This document shows positions 55,404 through 64,000 of a stretch of DNA of 64,000 nt, piece after piece. The translations under genes and the position numbers were made by a program. A model generated the notes under the pieces. It was not told the origin of the DNA and made no database searches. It saw nothing but the letters and a program-made list of their open reading frames with translations. Within the stretch, counting starts at the first letter, position 1. Each line of letters begins with the position of its first letter. The DNA is taken from assembly GCF_000325665.1 (NCBI RefSeq), contig NC_019908.1:1488001-1552000 (forward strand), given 5' to 3'. This stretch comes from Brachyspira pilosicoli P43/6/78. GTDB taxonomy: Bacteria > Spirochaetota > Brachyspiria > Brachyspirales > Brachyspiraceae.

Positions 55404-56268
55404 ATGATTAATGTATTATTAGTAATTATAGCTTCTATTGCCTATGGTTTTCTTCCAATATTTACAAAAAATATTATAAGAGAAAATTATTCATCTGTAG
55501 CTATAGTTTTTTACAGATATGCTTTTACAGCAATATTTTTTATTTTTTATAATACTCATAAGAAAAAAAAGTTTTAAAATAGATAAAAGACAATTTTTTG
55601 AATTAATTTTATTTAGTATAATAGGTCTTGGCTTAACATTTTTCTTTTTATCGCTTTCTTTATTATATATATCAGCAGGGCTTACCAATATGATTCACTT
55701 TGGATATCCTGTTGTAGTAATTATATTAATGGCTATAGTATATAAAGAGAAAATTAATATATTAAAAATAATCTCTGTAATTTCTGCGGTTATTGGAATA
55801 GTGCTTTTAACTAGGGTTGTGGAAGTAGAATCTTTTAAGGGTGTAATATATGCTTTAATAACCACAGTAACATACGGAGTTTATATTATATCAAACAAAA
55901 AGGCTTCATTTGCCAAACTTGATACTATGGTTTCGCTTTTTTATATGTCTTTATTTGTATCTATAGTATTTTTTATATTTGGTATAGCAACTAATAGCCT
56001 AAAAATGATTGACAGCATAAATGTATTTAATAATTTCCTTGCTACATCTCTGCTTTGTACAATATTTTCTTTAGGTCTTTTGCTTTATGGAGTAAAACAA
56101 TTAGGCTCTTCACTTGCCTCAATATTAAATATGTTTGAACCTACAACCACAGTAATAGCTTCTATATTTATTTATGATGAAACATTAACCATAAATATAT
56201 TATTTGGTTCAATACTAGTTGTAATGTCCACTATATTTATGATAATGTCATCAAAAATAAAAACTTAA
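55404..56268 (+). pseudogene. EamA-family (DMT) transporter, frameshifted
   Basis: The N-terminal frame (ATG 55404) encodes MINVLLVIIASIAYGFLPIF and more, and stops just after the A8 run at 55563-55570. The rest, SFKIDKRQFFELILFSIIGLGL to the end at 56268, is in another frame. Removing one A gives 287 residues with ten membrane segments, the normal DMT size. Such proteins export or import small metabolites. Its start next to the lpxD stop suggests co-transcription. Confidence 0.85.
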
Positions 56269-56296
56269 AAAACAAATAATACTCTATAAAAAATTA

Positions 56297-59200
56297 TTAT
56301 TTACCTGTTACAGTTATTGTATCATAATTAGAAAAGTCATTTCTGCTTTCTAAATCTTTTTTATCATAATCTTTTAGAGGTATTTTATTTCTTATAGCAG
56401 CATAAACTGTAGGAACTATTATTAAAGTAAACATAGTTGAAAGTAAAAGCCCTCCTAACACAGCAATAGATAAAGGCTGATACATTTCATTTCCGCTTCC
56501 TCCAGATAATGCCATAGGTAAAAGCCCTAGTATTGTTGTAAGTGTTGTCATAAGTACTGGTCTTAAACGTCTAGGTCCAGATTCTAAAGCAGCCTCATCT
56601 CCGCTAACATGTTTTTCATGCATAAGCTGATTCATATAATCTATAAGCACAATACCATTATTTACTACAATACCAATAAGCACTATAAAACCTATACCGC
56701 TATACACGCTTAATGTTTGCCCGCTTATAAATAATGCTATTAATGAACCTGCAAACCCAAATGGAATAGCTAATGCTATAACAAAAGGAGCAATAAACGA
56801 TTCAAACTGACTTGCCATTATTGCATAAACCAAAACTAATGCTAATATCAAAGCCTGAAGTAATTGTAAAAATGCTTCGTTCATATCCTCAAAATCTCCA
56901 GCATAATTAATGCTAAATCCTGAAGGTATAAATACTTCATTTTTTATTTTTTCTTGAACATCAAGCATTACATCGCTTAAGGCTCTATTATAAGCTGAAG
57001 CTTTTATACTTGTTATTCTTGTGCTGTCTTTTCTCTCTATCTCTGTAGGTCCGTAGCTTTTTTCCACTGTTGCTATTGATGATATAGGCACTATTCCTGA
57101 TGTTGTTGGTATCATAAGTCTTGATATATCATCTATATTAAGTCTGTCAGGTTCACCCAACTGAACATTGACATCTATATCTGTAACATCAGAATTGTCT
57201 GGTGTCATGGTTGTTGCTGTTGTTCCTGCAAAACTTGTTTTAATGATATTTGCTATAGTGTTAACATTTAATCCCATTTTTGCTGCTAATTCTCTATTAA
57301 TATATACTTTTAATTCTGGGTTTGAATCATCTCTTGTAAGTCTTGGCTCTCTTATCCCTTCTATGTCGGATATTGCATTTATTATATTGTTTGCTATTTC
57401 TGTTGCTTTATCTAAATCATCGCCTACAAGCTCTATTTCTATTTCTTGCCCGCCTGTGCCTCCGTTTCTTCCGCCGCCGCCTATACCTGAAGTACTTATT
57501 GCTGCTATATTTATTTGAGCTGGGTAAGATGATAATACATTTCTTGTAAGCTCTATATATTCATAAACAGACTTTTCTCTTCCTTCGCTTTTATCTCTTA
57601 ACTGCACTCTTATTTCAGCAGAGTTTTCTTCTGAACCTGATTTTACTCTTGACTGCATTCTGTCAAAATCTTCCCCTATTACTTCTTGTATATCTGTTTC
57701 CATTCTGTTTACAAAAGACTGAGTTTGTTCTGATTTTGTACCCACTGGCATTTTTACATCTATTTTAAATTGACCTTCATCTGAAGTTGGAAAACCTTCT
57801 TTTCCTATAAATGTTAAACCAAACACTATTACAGCAAGTATCACGCTTAAAGAAGAAATTAAAACTTTCTTTTTATTTTTTATAGAAAAGTTAAGCATAA
57901 AAGAGTATATATTATTAACCCTATCGTGAAATTGTTTATTAACAAAATTTTCTATTGGTATTAAAAATTGAGTTTTTTTATTCGTTACAAGTCTAGCTCC
58001 AAGCATAGGAACAACTGTAAGAGCAACAAATAAAGAGCCTATCATTGAAACTGTTACAGTGATACATAAATCTTTAAAAAGCTGCCCTGTTTGACCTTCA
58101 ACAAAAAGAAAAGGCAAAAATACAGCTATTGTTGTAAGTGTTGAAGCTGATATTGCTAATGCCACTGTAGAAGTTCCGTTTATGGCAGAAGAATATTTCC
58201 CGTATCCGCTATTTCGATAAAAGAATATATTTTCAAGCACTACAATGGAGTTATCAACCATCATACCAATTCCAAGTACAAGTCCTGATAATGAAATAAT
58301 ATTTAAAGTTATTCCCATAAAATACATTAATGTAAATGTAATAATTATTGATATTGGTATTGATATTGCTATTATAGAAACTGTTTTTATATTCCACAAA
58401 TAAAGCATAAGTATTATAACAGCAAATAAACTTCCCTGCCAAGCTGTTTCTAATACTCCGTTTATAGATTCATTTACATTGTCAGCACTGTTGAATAATA
58501 TTTCATATTTTATGCCTTCTGGAAGATTCAAATTTTCTAATTGTTTTTTTACAGATTTTGATACATTAACAGAGTTTCCTCCAGATTCTTTATTAACAGA
58601 TACCGATATAGCAGGCATTCCATTTATTTTTACTATCTCAGAATCGTCGCTGTATCCTTGATAAACTCTTCCTATGTCTTTTAATTTTATGGGTGTATCA
58701 TTAGTTTTTAATGCTACAACAGTATTTTCAATATCTTCTACAGTTGTAAACTCACCCATTGTTCTTATAGTATATTTATAAACTCCTTCGTATGTGTCTC
58801 CTCCTGATAGGTTTTGATTTTCTGATGACAAAAGAGAAACTATGCTGTTAATATCCAAACCATAAGCATGAAGACGGTTTAACACTAAATCAACTTTCAT
58901 TTCTGTTTTAAGTCCGCCTCTAATTTCTGCTCTTGCTACTCCTGATGCTTGCTCTATTTTATTTAATATTTGATTGTCTATTAAAGTATATAATGCCCCT
59001 AAATTATCTGTACCAAAAAATGCTATTTCCATTACAGGCATCATATCTGTAGAAAATTTAAATACTGTAGGGCTTTCTGCATCATCTGGAAGAGAGTTTT
59101 TTATGCCGTCTATTGCCTCTCTTACATCGGCTGTAGCAACGGCTAAATCTGTACCCCAATTAAACTCTATAAATACACTTGACTGACCTTCTTCTGAAGT

Positions 59201-59455
59201 AGAAGTTATTGAATTAATGCCGCTTACTGTAGCAACTGCATTTTCAACTACTCTAGTTACTGATTTTTCTACTTCTTCTGGGCCTGCATTCTCGTATTCT
59301 GTTCTTACTGTAATATAGGGAAGCTCCATATCAGGCAAAAAATCTACTGCTAATTTTGTTAAACTTACAAAACCTAATATTAATACAGCCACTATACACA
59401 TAAAAACAGCTACAGGTCTTTTTACTACTAACTCTATAAAACTCCTCATTCGCAC
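56297..59455 (-). CDS. RND-family efflux permease
   Basis: 1052 residues with the RND plan of 12 membrane segments and two large periplasmic loops. GMMVDNSIVVLENIF in TM4 retains one of the two usual acidic residues (DN in place of DD), as in many HAE2-like and non-proteobacterial pumps. A Gly-rich stretch (GIGGGGRNGGTGG) lies in the second periplasmic loop. No adaptor or outer-membrane factor gene is adjacent in the window. It exports drugs or other hydrophobic compounds using the proton gradient. The upstream spacer is a repeat region. Confidence 0.93.
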   Translation of the reverse strand: MRMRSFIELVVKRPVAVFMCIVAVLILGFVSLTKLAVDFLPDMELPYITVRTEYENAGPEEVEKSVTRVVENAVATVSGINSITSTSEEGQSSVFIEFNWGTDLAVATADVREAIDGIKNSLPDDAESPTVFKFSTDMMPVMEIAFFGTDNLGALYTLIDNQILNKIEQASGVARAEIRGGLKTEMKVDLVLNRLHAYGLDINSIVSLLSSENQNLSGGDTYEGVYKYTIRTMGEFTTVEDIENTVVALKTNDTPIKLKDIGRVYQGYSDDSEIVKINGMPAISVSVNKESGGNSVNVSKSVKKQLENLNLPEGIKYEILFNSADNVNESINGVLETAWQGSLFAVIILMLYLWNIKTVSIIAISIPISIIITFTLMYFMGITLNIISLSGLVLGIGMMVDNSIVVLENIFFYRNSGYGKYSSAINGTSTVALAISASTLTTIAVFLPFLFVEGQTGQLFKDLCITVTVSMIGSLFVALTVVPMLGARLVTNKKTQFLIPIENFVNKQFHDRVNNIYSFMLNFSIKNKKKVLISSLSVILAVIVFGLTFIGKEGFPTSDEGQFKIDVKMPVGTKSEQTQSFVNRMETDIQEVIGEDFDRMQSRVKSGSEENSAEIRVQLRDKSEGREKSVYEYIELTRNVLSSYPAQINIAAISTSGIGGGGRNGGTGGQEIEIELVGDDLDKATEIANNIINAISDIEGIREPRLTRDDSNPELKVYINRELAAKMGLNVNTIANIIKTSFAGTTATTMTPDNSDVTDIDVNVQLGEPDRLNIDDISRLMIPTTSGIVPISSIATVEKSYGPTEIERKDSTRITSIKASAYNRALSDVMLDVQEKIKNEVFIPSGFSINYAGDFEDMNEAFLQLLQALILALVLVYAIMASQFESFIAPFVIALAIPFGFAGSLIALFISGQTLSVYSGIGFIVLIGIVVNNGIVLIDYMNQLMHEKHVSGDEAALESGPRRLRPVLMTTLTTILGLLPMALSGGSGNEMYQPLSIAVLGGLLLSTMFTLIIVPTVYAAIRNKIPLKDYDKKDLESRNDFSNYDTITVTGK

Positions 59456-59624
59456 TCCTTCTTATATAGTATGTATACATATTGTTGTATAATTTTAGAC
59501 GAATAAGGTTATAAAAAAGTTTTAAATTAAGTTATGTATTAGAGTGTATTTGTGTGAATTTTTATTAAGATTTTTTAGCTAAAATTTAGGTTTTACACCA
59601 CATTTAATACATATTCCTAAGATA

Positions 59625-60135
59625 TTAGATATAATATGTGCATTTTTTGCAACTTTGACGAAGTCCGCAAAGCAACCGTAGGAAGTTCCTTCGGTATTGG
59701 TATAAAACAACCTTATATCCTTCGTATACGCTTCGCGAAGAACTGCATTTTTATTATAAATTTCATAATTTAATTGTACATTAAAATGCACTCCCCCGCA
59801 CGTCTAAAGGGCTATGATTAAAACAGAGTATTGTCGTGCGGCAAGCTGCTACGGCGAGTAGTGGTACAGCTCGTACGCGGGAAAAAGTTGAATAAAAAAA
59901 CTTATTATATATCTAAAAATTTTAAGTTTATCAATTTTTGTTTTTATATTTTGGGGACCAGCCCCCAACCCCCTACTTCTTTTGGTGACCCAAAGAAGCA
60001 AAAAGACTGCAATTTTAATCTAAAAAATACATATTGTTTTTTATTATATATATTGGCAACATATAAATTCGTACTTTTTGCAACTTTGACGAAGTCCGCA
60101 CCGCGTAAGCTACGGGGAAAAGAACAACAAAAAAA
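59625..60135. repeat. Composite intergenic repeat, copy 6 (compound)
   Basis: The 692-bp spacer 59456-60147 holds no credible gene. Modules in order are: AACTTTGACGAAGTCCGC and TTCGGTATTGGTATAAAACA with CGCTTCGCGAAGAACTGC; CCGCACG (59796-59802) paired with CGTGCGG (59835-59841); CGGGAAAAAGTTGAATA; GGGGACCAGCCCCCAACCCC; CTTCTTTTGG-TGAC-CCAAAGAAG (59976-59998); and the end module CAACTTTGACGAAGTCCGCA with GGGGAAAAGAAC. Open frames here are artefacts of the repeats. Confidence 0.75.
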
Positions 60136-60147
60136 TCGATAATGCCT

Positions 60148-61079
60148 CTATAAAAACCTGCTGCCTTGACGCAACTCTCGCTCTGTCATCAATTTGTTTA
60201 TAGAATTAATTATTTCGCCTTTAGATTTTTTCCATTTTGGTGCTATTAAACTATCTCCTAAACTGTCCCCCATAATCCTTGACACTATTATATCTTCTCT
60301 TAAAATAGATATAGCATCAGCCATAAGCTCTATATAAAAATCTTCATCAAGCGTAGGAAAATCATAATTTTTGTACATTGACTCAAAAGCACTTCCAACT
60401 ACAATATCAAGCTGATGAAACTTTACACTGTCAATTTTTAATTTAGAAATATCTCTTACCGTTTGAAGCATCTCTTCTCTTGTTTCCAAAATTATTTTTT
60501 TACCTTCTATTTTTTAGGTCAAACCAAATATTATATGAGTTGATATTATGAGATTACTATAATTATTTTTTATGTTTTCTGTCATATCAGCAAAAGACTC
60601 AAAATTATGTCCTCTGTTTATAAAAATAGAAGTATCATCATTTGAAGATTGAAGCCCCATTTCAAGCCATATCTCTTTATTATATTTTTTAGATAAATTA
60701 TTTAATTCTAAGAGCACTGCCTCTTCAAGCATATCACTTCTTGCCCCAAACATTAACCCCACACAATCCTCAAACTCAATTAATTTATTTGCATATTTAA
60801 GAGATTCTGATGAAGCTAATTTTGATAAAGGAGTGCCAAGCTGAAAATAAGCATAATATTTTTTATATCTATTTTTATAATTGTTTACGCCGTTTATCCA
60901 TTGATTTTTTATATCATCTTCTTCCACATATGGAGGTTTATAACTATTTAAATTGCAAAACTTGCATCCTCCATTATTGGCCTTATGAGCACAGCCGAAA
61001 TCTGTGTCTATAGAAATCTTGCCAACCTTAAAACCGAACTTTTTTTTACATAATCAGAAAAACTATAATAATTTTGCAT
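60148..61079 (-). pseudogene. Radical SAM protein (YhcC/TIGR01212 type), broken twice
   Basis: Read from the ATG at 61079, the protein begins QNYYSFSDYVKK, then shifts frame at an A8 run on the minus strand (61040-61047 region) into FGFKVGKISIDTDFGCAHKA with GGCKFCN, the radical SAM cysteine cluster. A second lesion is an in-frame TAA at about 60514-60516 inside THIIFGLT, after which KIEGKKIILETREEML continues in the same frame. With one base added the product would be 310 residues apart from this stop. Function of the family is not well defined. Confidence 0.85.
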
Positions 61080-61081
61080 AT

Positions 61082-61567
61082 CTATCTTTTAATATATCTT
61101 TCCATCTCTCTGTCTAATGCTTTTTTCTTTAGAGTCTCTCTCTTATCATGAAGCTTCTTACCTTTAGCCAAAGCAAGCTCAACTTTTACCTTTCCTCTGC
61201 TAAAATATAAACTAATAGGAATCAAAGTAAGTCCCTGTTCTTTTATTTTACCATAAAGTCTTTTAATCTCTCTTTTTTTCATTAAAAGTTTTCTTTCACG
61301 CAAAGGGTCATGATTGTTTCTGTTGCCGAAATGATATGGAGAAATATGCATATTCACTATAAAAAGCTCACCCTTTTTAAAAGAAGCATAAGAATCAGAC
61401 ATATTAACTCCCCTATCTCTAAGAGATTTAACTTCTGTACCAAGTAAAACTATACCTGCCTCAAACTTTTCTATCACCTCATAATTAAAAAGTGCTTTTT
61501 TGTTTCTTGCTATCTCACCAGATGAGACAGAATTATTTTTTTTATCTTTCTTATCTTTTTTAGCCAT
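61082..61567 (-). CDS. smpB: SsrA-binding protein SmpB
   Basis: 161 residues with NKKALFNYEVIEKFEAGIVLLGTEVKSLR and the DKRETLKKKALDRE tail that mimics an anticodon in the ribosome. It delivers tmRNA to stalled ribosomes. Length is normal. The tmRNA gene is not in this window. It is separated from the broken radical SAM gene by two bases. Confidence 0.97.
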   Translation of the reverse strand: MAKKDKKDKKNNSVSSGEIARNKKALFNYEVIEKFEAGIVLLGTEVKSLRDRGVNMSDSYASFKKGELFIVNMHISPYHFGNRNNHDPLRERKLLMKKREIKRLYGKIKEQGLTLIPISLYFSRGKVKVELALAKGKKLHDKRETLKKKALDREMERYIKR

Positions 61568-61650
61568 TTTTCATTTACTCTTATATGAGATTATACATAA
61601 ATTGCAAAAATTGTCAAAATAAAGAAATAATTTAAAACTATATTATTAAT

Positions 61651-62641
61651 TTATATTTTTTTACATGAGTTTCTAATTACTATATTAGGCTGAAGCACAA
61701 TATTTATATTATCTGTTATTCTCTCACTTATAATATTTAATACAGAAAGTACAGCATTTTTACCCATTTCATAAGCTTGAGAAGATACAGTAGTAAGACC
61801 TATCATAGATGAATAAGGTATATTATCATAACCCATTAAAGATATATCATTAGGTATTGATATTCCATACTCTTCTGTTGCTTTCTTTATACCAAAACAC
61901 ATAACATCGCATGCAGAAAATATAGCAGTATAATTAAGCTTTGATTTTATTATATCTTTCATTTGCTCATAACTTTCATCAAAATTAAAAATTTGCTACT
62001 TTTTTATATTTGGTATTGTCAAAATCTATATCATTATCATTTAATGCTTTTATAAACCCATCAAATCTTTCTTTCTCTGTGCTAATATCTTGAGGACCTG
62101 CCATATATATAATATTTTTATGCCCCAAGTCTATTAAATATTTAGTTGCATTATAAGCCCCTATTTTATTATCGGAACCAACATAATTTATATTATCAAA
62201 CTCTACTTTCCTATCCAAAAAAACAATTGGCAAATTAGAATTATTAATTATATCATCAAAATATTTTGTACTTCCTACAGATGGTATTATAATATATCCA
62301 GATACTCCTATATTTGTTATATCTTTAAAATTTGATATATCTTTATTTTCTTTGAACTGAGAAAGTATAATATGATATCCATAAAGATTAGCAGTATTTT
62401 CTATTCCTTCAATGATATTTGCAAAAAAAGGATTTCTAATATCTGGAATAATCACTGATATAATTTGCTTATTTTTAATAGTTTTTTTTAGATTATATCC
62501 ATCAGAATTAATAATTTTATTTATTTTATTTTTTATCTTTTCATCAACACTGCTGTTTCCATTTAATACTCTAGAAACAGTAGCAACAGAGACATTTGCC
62601 TTTTTTGCTATATAGCTTAATGTTATTTTTTTATCGTTCAT
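61651..62641 (-). pseudogene. LacI-family regulator of the ribose locus, frameshifted
   Basis: The ATG at 62641 opens a LacI helix-turn-helix (ITLSYIAKKANVSVATVSRVLNG). The sugar-binding core follows to VANF near 61985, where one extra base in the A5 run (61987-61991) ends the frame. FNFDESYEQMKDII and ATEEYGISIPNDISLMGYDN continue in another frame to 61651. Removing one base gives 329 residues, normal for the family. It is divergent from rbsD-rbsA and probably represses it; loss would leave ribose uptake unregulated. Confidence 0.88.
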
Positions 62642-62675
62642 AATATACAAATCATACTAATTAAGATTTTTTATT

Positions 62676-62704
62676 ACTATAATGCATGAAGTTTAATTTG
62701 TCAA
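62676..62704 (-). promoter_or_regulatory. Promoter of the lacI-type regulator
   Basis: On the minus strand TTGACA (62704-62699), a 17-bp spacer and TATAGT (62681-62676), about 35 bp before the ATG at 62641. Confidence 0.75.
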
Positions 62705-62727
62705 TATAATTTTAATAAAGAGTTATT

Positions 62728-62758
62728 TTACAGAAAAATTTCAGAAAATTTTCTGTAA
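62728..62758. promoter_or_regulatory. Palindromic operator between lacI and rbsD
   Basis: A perfect 14-bp palindrome CAGAAAATTTTCTG (62742-62755) sits inside TTACAGAAAA...TTTTCTGTAA arms. A further TACAGAAAA lies at 62762-62770. It lies between the two divergent promoters, as expected for a LacI-type operator. Confidence 0.7.
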
Positions 62759-62773
62759 AAATACAGAAAAAAA

Positions 62774-62801
62774 TTGACAACCACTTGATTATTCATATAC
62801 T
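62774..62801 (+). promoter_or_regulatory. Promoter of rbsD-rbsA
   Basis: TTGACA (62774-62779), a 16-bp spacer and TATACT (62796-62801), with the palindromic operator 15 bp upstream of the -35. Confidence 0.75.
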
Positions 62802-62841
62802 ATTATTTATATAAAAAAATATATTAATGGAAGCATGCTAT

Positions 62842-63237
62842 ATGAAAAAAAATGGAATAATAAATACTAATATATCTGAAACTCTAAGCAATATGCGACA
62901 TACAGATTCTATATGTATATCAGATTTAGGTTTGCCTTGTCCTGATAATGTAAAATATATAGATATATCTTTAAAAATTGGTTTTCCTTCTTTTATAGAC
63001 GTATTAGAAGAAGTTTATAAGGATTTAAAAATAGAACATATTATATTAGCTGAAGAAATAAAAAATCATAATAAAGATGTACATGAAAAAATATTAAAAA
63101 TATTTAATGGGGTATCTATTGAGTATGTAAGTCATAATGATTTTAAGAAAAAAACACAAAACTGTAAAGCTATTATTAGAAGTGGGGAAGCTACTCCTTA
63201 CGCTAATATAATATTACAGTCTGCTTGTATATTTTAA
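62842..63237 (+). CDS. rbsD: D-ribose pyranase
   Basis: 131 residues from the ATG at 62842, with GGAAG upstream; an in-frame ATG five codons earlier lacks that spacing. The catalytic His is in RHTDSICISDLG. SGEATPYANIILQSACIF at the C-terminus is the RbsD signature. It interconverts the beta-pyranose and furanose forms of ribose before phosphorylation. It precedes rbsA by 21 bp. Confidence 0.94.
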   Translation: MKKNGIINTNISETLSNMRHTDSICISDLGLPCPDNVKYIDISLKIGFPSFIDVLEEVYKDLKIEHIILAEEIKNHNKDVHEKILKIFNGVSIEYVSHNDFKKKTQNCKAIIRSGEATPYANIILQSACIF

Positions 63238-63258
63238 TAAATTATAGGATTATTAATT

Positions 63259-64000
63259 ATGAAAATAGAAATGAAAAATATTATGAAATCCTTTGGAAAA
63301 GTAAAGGTATTGAATAATGCTAGTTTTTCATTAGCAGATGGAGAGATTCATGCTCTTATGGGTGAAAATGGAGCTGGTAAATCTACTTTAATGAAAGTTT
63401 TAACAGGTGTTTATAGTAAAGATGCTGGAGAAATATTTATAGACGAAAAAAATATTTCATTTAATCACCCTAAAGAGGCAGAAGAATATGGTATTGTTTT
63501 TATATATCAAGAATTAAATAGCTTGCTTGATATGACAGTAGAAGAGAATATATTTCTTGGAAAAGAGATTTATACTAAATTTGGCATTTTAGATAAAAAA
63601 AACATGCAAAACAAAGTAAAAGAAACATTATCTATTTTGGGAATGAATTTAAATCCAAATGATAAATTAGCTGATTTGTCTGTAGGACAAAGGCAAATGG
63701 TTGAGATAGCAAGAGCATTAATATCTGAAATAAAAGTAATAATAATGGACGAACCTACTGCCGCATTAACAATAAATGAAACAGAGCATTTATTTAAGAT
63801 AATTAATTCTTTAAGAGAAAAAGGTGTATCTATTATATATATTTCTCATAGAATGGAAGAAATATTTGAGCTATGCGATAGAATTACAATAATGAGAGAC
63901 GGAGAATATGTAGGAACTAAAAATATAAAAGATACGAATATGAATGAAATCATTAATATGATGATAGGAAGAGATATAGGAGAAAGATTTTCGAAGACAG
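63259..64000 (+). CDS. rbsA: Ribose ABC transporter ATP-binding protein, N-terminal part (cut by window edge)
   Basis: The frame starts at the ATG at 63259 and runs off the window at 64000, so 247 residues are seen. Walker A is GENGAGKST, the signature motif is LSVGQRQMVEIARAL, and Walker B is VIIMDEP. The second ATPase half lies outside. RbsA is a fused double-ATPase that drives ribose (or a related pentose) import. Position after rbsD supports the substrate. Confidence 0.93.
   Translation, partial: MKIEMKNIMKSFGKVKVLNNASFSLADGEIHALMGENGAGKSTLMKVLTGVYSKDAGEIFIDEKNISFNHPKEAEEYGIVFIYQELNSLLDMTVEENIFLGKEIYTKFGILDKKNMQNKVKETLSILGMNLNPNDKLADLSVGQRQMVEIARALISEIKVIIMDEPTAALTINETEHLFKIINSLREKGVSIIYISHRMEEIFELCDRITIMRDGEYVGTKNIKDTNMNEIINMMIGRDIGERFSKT

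Noticed and set aside
59579-60142. Open frames in the spacer upstream of the RND gene
   Set aside because: They consist of repeat modules, and codon use and composition differ from all real genes in the window.
60148-61079. TAA recoded as an amino acid in the radical SAM gene
   Set aside because: All other genes in the window use TAA as a stop, and the same gene carries a frameshift, so a lesion or sequencing error is simpler.
1-64000. CRISPR array, prophage, transposase, tRNA or rRNA
   Set aside because: No regularly spaced repeats, phage or transposase genes, cloverleaf or rRNA signatures were seen in the spacers.

Overview
The window is a strongly AT-rich bacterial chromosome segment whose gene content points to a spirochaete of the genus Brachyspira. 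The pointers are lipid A synthesis (lpxD) and outer-membrane biogenesis genes combined with Firmicute-like metabolism, sensory and transport genes, and protein sequences that read like Brachyspira homologues. No species can be named from the sequence alone. I see no prophage, CRISPR array, insertion sequence, rRNA or tRNA. The region is core plus metabolic chromosome.

Layout. 1-9857: a phospho-beta-glycoside PTS locus on the minus strand (IIB, a GH170/MupG-like protein, two tandem IIC permeases, GH1, GH4, IIA), with a divergent LicR/MtlR-type PTS regulator and a specialised HPr that lacks the Ser46 regulatory site. 9918-14670: pnp, rpsO and ribF (in conserved order), an LptF/G-shaped membrane protein and a STAS protein. 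14742-23381: CoA-disulfide reductase, an exported protein, OppA, HtpG, a broken NERD nuclease-like gene, and a DUF3793-flavodoxin pair behind a promoter with two dyads. 23461-30879: aroB, a large GT-C-like membrane protein, a PqqD-like protein, an OPT transporter and PepD. 31061-39576: fructose-bisphosphate aldolase with a tiny basic protein, a lipoprotein SAM hydroxide adenosyltransferase, a type-4 uracil-DNA glycosylase, and an ankyrin / LPP20-like / DUF4132 cluster. 39989-46137: an NSS transporter, then rpoN-hpf-ptsN-hprK-mnmA. 46617-49899: DUF454, rpmA-prp-rplU, a SurA-like foldase and a barrel-like outer-membrane protein. 50140-59455: a FAH-family enzyme, thymidine kinase, a TPR-Mrr-like membrane protein, a DUF305 lipoprotein, lpxD, a broken EamA transporter and an RND pump. 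60148-64000: a broken radical SAM gene, smpB, and a ribose locus with a broken LacI regulator divergent from rbsD-rbsA.

Functional links. PTS signalling recurs: the beta-glycoside operon with its own HPr, PtsN (IIA-Ntr) and HPr kinase beside sigma-54. Translation functions are spread through the window (S15, L21, L27, HPF, SmpB, MnmA, RibF-coupled S15).

Two genome-scale signals stand out. First, a family of GC-richer composite intergenic repeats occurs in at least six long spacers, with hairpin stems that change in a compensatory way between copies. Second, five genes (NERD, rplU, eamA, a radical SAM gene, lacI) are each broken by one base in a short A/T run. Correcting one base gives the expected family length every time; the radical SAM gene keeps one extra in-frame stop. 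This means either systematic indel error in the source sequence or real homopolymer slippage.
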